A DNA stretch of 64,000 nt from Candidatus Limnocylindrales bacterium (GTDB taxonomy: Bacteria; Moduliflexota; Moduliflexia; Moduliflexales; JAUQPW01): positions 21,215-85,214 of the forward strand of contig DATMBG010000034.1 of NCBI GenBank assembly GCA_035559535.1, read 5' to 3'. How positions within the stretch are numbered: position 1 is the stretch's first letter; each line of letters opens with the position of its first letter. A program made the translations under genes and the position numbers. This document shows, piece after piece, positions 61,127 to 64,000 of the stretch. The notes below the pieces were generated by a model that saw only the letters and a program-made list of their open reading frames with translations, was not told where the DNA came from and did not search any database.

Positions 61127-62254
61127 ATGATGACAACCTATGAGGTAGGAATTATCGGTGCAGGAACCATGGGAAGTGCTGCAGCTTTTCACCTGGCTAA
61201 ACGGGGTCATCAGGTTATTGCCTTTGAACAATTTCAGGTGGTCCATGACTTTGGAAGCCATAGTGGGAGGACCCGGATTATTCGCCATGCCTATCATGAG
61301 TCTCCGGATTACGTGCCTTTAGTTTTACGGGCAGATGAGCTCTGGCTTGAACTGGAGAAAATCCATGGACAGACTTTATTGATTCGTACCGGTGGGCTTG
61401 ATATGGGACCGGCGGGTTGTTCATTTGTTCAAGGTGCCCTCGAAGCCTGTAAGGTCCATCACCTCCCCTATGAACCTTTAAAGGCCGGAGAGATCATGAA
61501 ACGATGGCCTGCCTTTCAAATCCCGGATAACTGGGAGGCCTGCTACAATGCCCAGGCAGGATTTCTCATGGTGGATCGATGTATTCAGGCCCATATTCAG
61601 GAGGCCAGGGCAAAAGGAGCCAGGGTCTGTGAAGGAGAGAGGGTTCTTTCTTTTGAAGATCAGGGCACTCAGGTACAGGTTAGAACCGACCGGGATATTT
61701 ATACCGTTGGTCGCCTCATTGTATGTGCGGGTTCCTGGACCTCCTGGCTCCTTAAAAGCCTTGGATTGCCCCTGGTGGTCCGGCGTAAAACCCTGGCCTG
61801 GTTTCGTCCCAGAAACCCGGCAGATTTTGTACCGGAAAAGTTCCCTATTTTTATCACAGAGAGTGAAGAAGGGGCTATCTATGGACTCCCTCTGCACGAT
61901 CATCCGGGGGTCAAAATGGCGAACCATTACGGTGGAACCCCTACACATCCAGATCAGGTAGATAGAACCTTTCAGGAAACGGACGTGACGGAAGTAAAGA
62001 ATTTTATCCGAAAATATCTACCCGGCCTGACCGGGGAGATCCTTGAAGGGAAGATCTGCCTGTATACCTTAACCCCCGATGAGCATTTTATTATTGACTT
62101 TTATCCGGGTAAATCCCATATTGTCATCGCAGCCGGTTTTTCCGGCCATGGCTTTAAATTTGCTCCAGTTGTAGGAGAAATTTTGGCCGATCTGGCCATA
62201 GAAGGAAGGACGCGTTATTCTATCGACAGGTTCCGAATTTCAAGGTTTTTTTAA
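61127..62254 (+). CDS. Sarcosine oxidase/N-methyltryptophan oxidase-family FAD enzyme
   Basis: 375 residues, the family length. EVGIIGAGTMGSAAAFHLAK is the FAD GxGxxG, and GSHSGRTRIIRHAYHESPDY is the highly typical monomeric sarcosine oxidase stretch. GKICLYTLTPDEHFIIDFYP carries the Cys (near 311) that binds FAD covalently in MSOX/MTOX, and AAGFSGHGFKFAPVVGEILA closes the FAD domain. It oxidises an N-methyl or secondary amino acid, releasing formaldehyde or an imine and H2O2. The substrate is not determinable; pipecolate and proline oxidases also belong here. The following esterase-like gene is 54 bases downstream. Confidence 0.9.
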   Translation: MMTTYEVGIIGAGTMGSAAAFHLAKRGHQVIAFEQFQVVHDFGSHSGRTRIIRHAYHESPDYVPLVLRADELWLELEKIHGQTLLIRTGGLDMGPAGCSFVQGALEACKVHHLPYEPLKAGEIMKRWPAFQIPDNWEACYNAQAGFLMVDRCIQAHIQEARAKGARVCEGERVLSFEDQGTQVQVRTDRDIYTVGRLIVCAGSWTSWLLKSLGLPLVVRRKTLAWFRPRNPADFVPEKFPIFITESEEGAIYGLPLHDHPGVKMANHYGGTPTHPDQVDRTFQETDVTEVKNFIRKYLPGLTGEILEGKICLYTLTPDEHFIIDFYPGKSHIVIAAGFSGHGFKFAPVVGEILADLAIEGRTRYSIDRFRISRFF

Positions 62255-62308
62255 CTTCCTGACCCTATAAAGTTATTCTTTCCGGCCCTCTCAGGGAATT
62301 GAATAAAG

Positions 62309-62956
62309 ATGATGAAGAAGACCTTACAGAGAATAGATCTTAAACCCGAACGCCAACCGGCAGCAGGATGTGTGGTAGTCTTACACGGTCGAGGAACCAA
62401 CGGCTATGACCTTGTTCCCATCGTTCAAGCTTTTAGGCTTCCAAGACTTCGATACCTCTTTCCCCATGCCCCCTTTCCGGTCCCCTTTATTTGGGAAGGG
62501 AGAGCCTGGTATGAGCTTCCTCCCTATGATCGGGAGGGAATTCTGGAAAGTCGTCAGCTTCTTTTTAACCTACTTGAAGAACTGGAAGGAGAGGGTCTCT
62601 CTTCCGGTCAGATTGCCCTGATGGGTTTCTCTCAAGGGGCCGTAATGAGTTTAGATGTGGGGGTCCGTTATCCCCACAGACTGGCCGGAATCATTGCTTT
62701 AAGCGGGTATCTTCCTTTCCCTGAAAGCTTACATCAAGAGAAATCTCCGGTTTCTCAAGGACTCCCCGTTCTTCTCGCCCATGGGACCGAAGATCCTGTG
62801 GTCCCCATTTTGGGATCGCGGCAAGCGGCTCAGATTCTCAAAGAGGAAGAATTTTCCGTACGCCTCCTGGAGTATCGTATGGGACATGAGGTAATCCCGG
62901 AAGAAGTAGCAGAAATCCGAAGGTTTCTGCAGGACCTCTTCCCGGATTACCTTTAG
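62309..62956 (+). CDS. Phospholipase/carboxylesterase-family alpha/beta hydrolase
   Basis: 215 residues. VVLHGRGTNGYDLVPIVQAF provides the oxyanion hole, LMGFSQGAVMSLDVGVRYPH the nucleophile Ser (near 108), LAHGTEDPVVPILG the Asp and YRMGHEVIPEEV the His. This is the YtnP/EstB-like acyl-protein-thioesterase group of small cytoplasmic esterases. Natural substrate unknown. Same strand as the amine oxidase; its last 4 bases overlap the end of carD on the opposite strand. Confidence 0.88.
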   Translation: MMKKTLQRIDLKPERQPAAGCVVVLHGRGTNGYDLVPIVQAFRLPRLRYLFPHAPFPVPFIWEGRAWYELPPYDREGILESRQLLFNLLEELEGEGLSSGQIALMGFSQGAVMSLDVGVRYPHRLAGIIALSGYLPFPESLHQEKSPVSQGLPVLLAHGTEDPVVPILGSRQAAQILKEEEFSVRLLEYRMGHEVIPEEVAEIRRFLQDLFPDYL

Positions 62957-63465
62957 GAAATAACTTCTTTGGCAGCCAGGGCCTTTTGAATCATTTCCCT
63001 GGCCTCTTCCAGCTCAATACTTGAAGCAAGGGCCAGTTCTTTGGCCAGCTCTTCAGAAGACGCCTCATAAAGTTGCCTCTCGGACCCGGGTTTCAACAGC
63101 CCACTCTGAAAAAACTTATAAAGAGTCGATACCACCAGAGCCAGCCCTCGAACACTGCCTACCCTTAAAGCCTGTATCTGTTCCTCGTACCTCTCAGAAG
63201 CCGTTTTATTCAGATTTATGTCGGAGGGACCTTCCCGAAGTATTTTCATAATCTCCGGAATATCCTTTTTCTCCATAACCTTTCGAAGTCCTAACTTTGC
63301 ACTGGAGCTTACCGGAATATACACTATCATCTGTGCTTCCCGTCTTTTCAGTTTTACCTTGTAAAACAATTTCCTTTGACCGTCAAAATCCTTATAGGTA
63401 ACATCTACGATCTCTCCCTGGCCGATACGAGGGTAAACAACTCGATCTCCTTTCTTAAATCGCAT
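62953..63465 (-). CDS. carD: CarD-family transcription regulator
   Basis: 170 residues from the ATG at 63465 (MRFKKGDRVVYPRIGQGEIV); the open frame upstream of it is not CarD-like. The N-terminal RNA-polymerase-interacting (Tudor-like) domain contains FYKVKLKRREAQMIVYIPVS and is followed by the helical C-terminal domain (VRGLALVVSTLYKFF, SSEELAKELALASSIELEEA). CarD/CdnL proteins bind the RNA polymerase beta lobe and stabilise open complexes at rRNA and other promoters; a C-terminal Trp-bearing wedge is not obvious here. Monocistronic as far as visible. Confidence 0.92.
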   Translation of the reverse strand: MRFKKGDRVVYPRIGQGEIVDVTYKDFDGQRKLFYKVKLKRREAQMIVYIPVSSSAKLGLRKVMEKKDIPEIMKILREGPSDINLNKTASERYEEQIQALRVGSVRGLALVVSTLYKFFQSGLLKPGSERQLYEASSEELAKELALASSIELEEAREMIQKALAAKEVIS

Positions 63466-64000
63466 GGAAGATCTATGGTTTAAGCAACCTGGCGAAATCG
63501 CCATGTGCTAAGGCCGCCTTTCCTCGGCCTAGAATCTCCCCTGAAGGCCCTTCCCGGGTACCCTCAATGCCGTTGCCTGACTTTAATTTCTTTATAAGAG
63601 GTATCAGAAACCAATTTTAAACAATTTGGACCACCCGGAGTTGAATTTTCCCCAACAGAAAATACCAGAATTTTAACCCCGCAGATCAAAATAACTCTTT
63701 AAGTTCAACAACTTACAACTTACCTCCTATTTAGGAAGACTATCTTATTTAACAAAGTTTGTCAACTTTTATTTTTTAAAACTAAAATTACCTGGCGTCA
63801 CTACCTGGTAAAGTTAATTTTGGGTTATTCTCTTCCCCCCTCACCCCCTGTCCTCCAGTCTAACCATTACCCACATTTTTTCATTTCAGGGGATTAATAA
63901 CTGGTTTAGCTATCTTGCTGGTTGAGTAGCGAAATGCATTGAATCTCCTTCGTGAGGGCAAGCTCCCTCTTTTTGCAAGGTGGGTCAACCGGGACGGTTG
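63466..64000. other. Gene-free right edge
   Basis: 535 bases with no supported gene. CCCCCTCACCCCCTGTCC near 63836 is the same kind of boilerplate spacer word as at 21660. AT-rich otherwise. Confidence 0.5.

Overview
The window is a piece of chromosome from a Gram-negative bacterium, probably uncultured, with moderate GC. Evidence for Gram-negative: a periplasmic PpiD/SurA-type foldase, signal peptides, and the remnant of an outer-membrane-type protein. The housekeeping set is the N-acetylated arginine route with an acetylornithine-type transcarbamylase, DapL, PanC, CarD, a Grx4/BolA pair, PriA, SSB and transketolase. It does not fix a phylum.

Layout. 1-3.2 kb: argD(end)-argF'-argB and a class I amidotransferase. 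3.2-7.3 kb: a leftward operon of response regulator, histidine kinase, PepSY-like protein, duplicated DUF1259 protein and a decayed outer-membrane gene. 7.8-20.2 kb: transketolase, an exported tandem isochorismatase-fold protein, a HupE/UreJ-like membrane protein, PriA, SSB, an AlkB-like dioxygenase, a CoA-transferase, an inositol-phosphatase-fold enzyme and two unknown membrane proteins. 20.6-25.1 kb: leftward accessory genes, several unknown and one frameshifted. 25.5-35.9 kb: a decayed mobile region. 36.3-63.5 kb: mostly core metabolism with a CHAT-protease fusion, a HEAT/cytochrome-like protein, a nuclease-helicase and a formylglycine-enzyme-type protein.

Two signals stand out. First, 33.2-35.9 kb has the layout of a broken integron. 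An integrase remnant reads right. Divergent from it, two cassettes read left (a DUF433/DUF5615 toxin-antitoxin-like pair and an NmrA-like reductase), each followed by an attC-like site with paired arms and extrahelical bases. Beyond them, reading the same way, lies a cluster of PqqD-like protein, HPr-kinase-like protein, glycosyltransferases, methyltransferase, AGE epimerase, broken sulfotransferase and broken ABC exporter. The block lies between two diverged direct repeats (25.5 and 34.9 kb).

Second, six same-strand gene pairs are joined by inverted repeats that fill almost the whole stop-to-start gap. Most have their own sequence, the purine-rich arm is always on the 5' side of the mRNA, and the downstream start lacks a clear Shine-Dalgarno. 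I propose these as intercistronic bridging hairpins. In one case the repeat is itself translated as a His/Pro/Thr-rich leader.

Family names come from motif recognition by eye. No searches or foldings were run.
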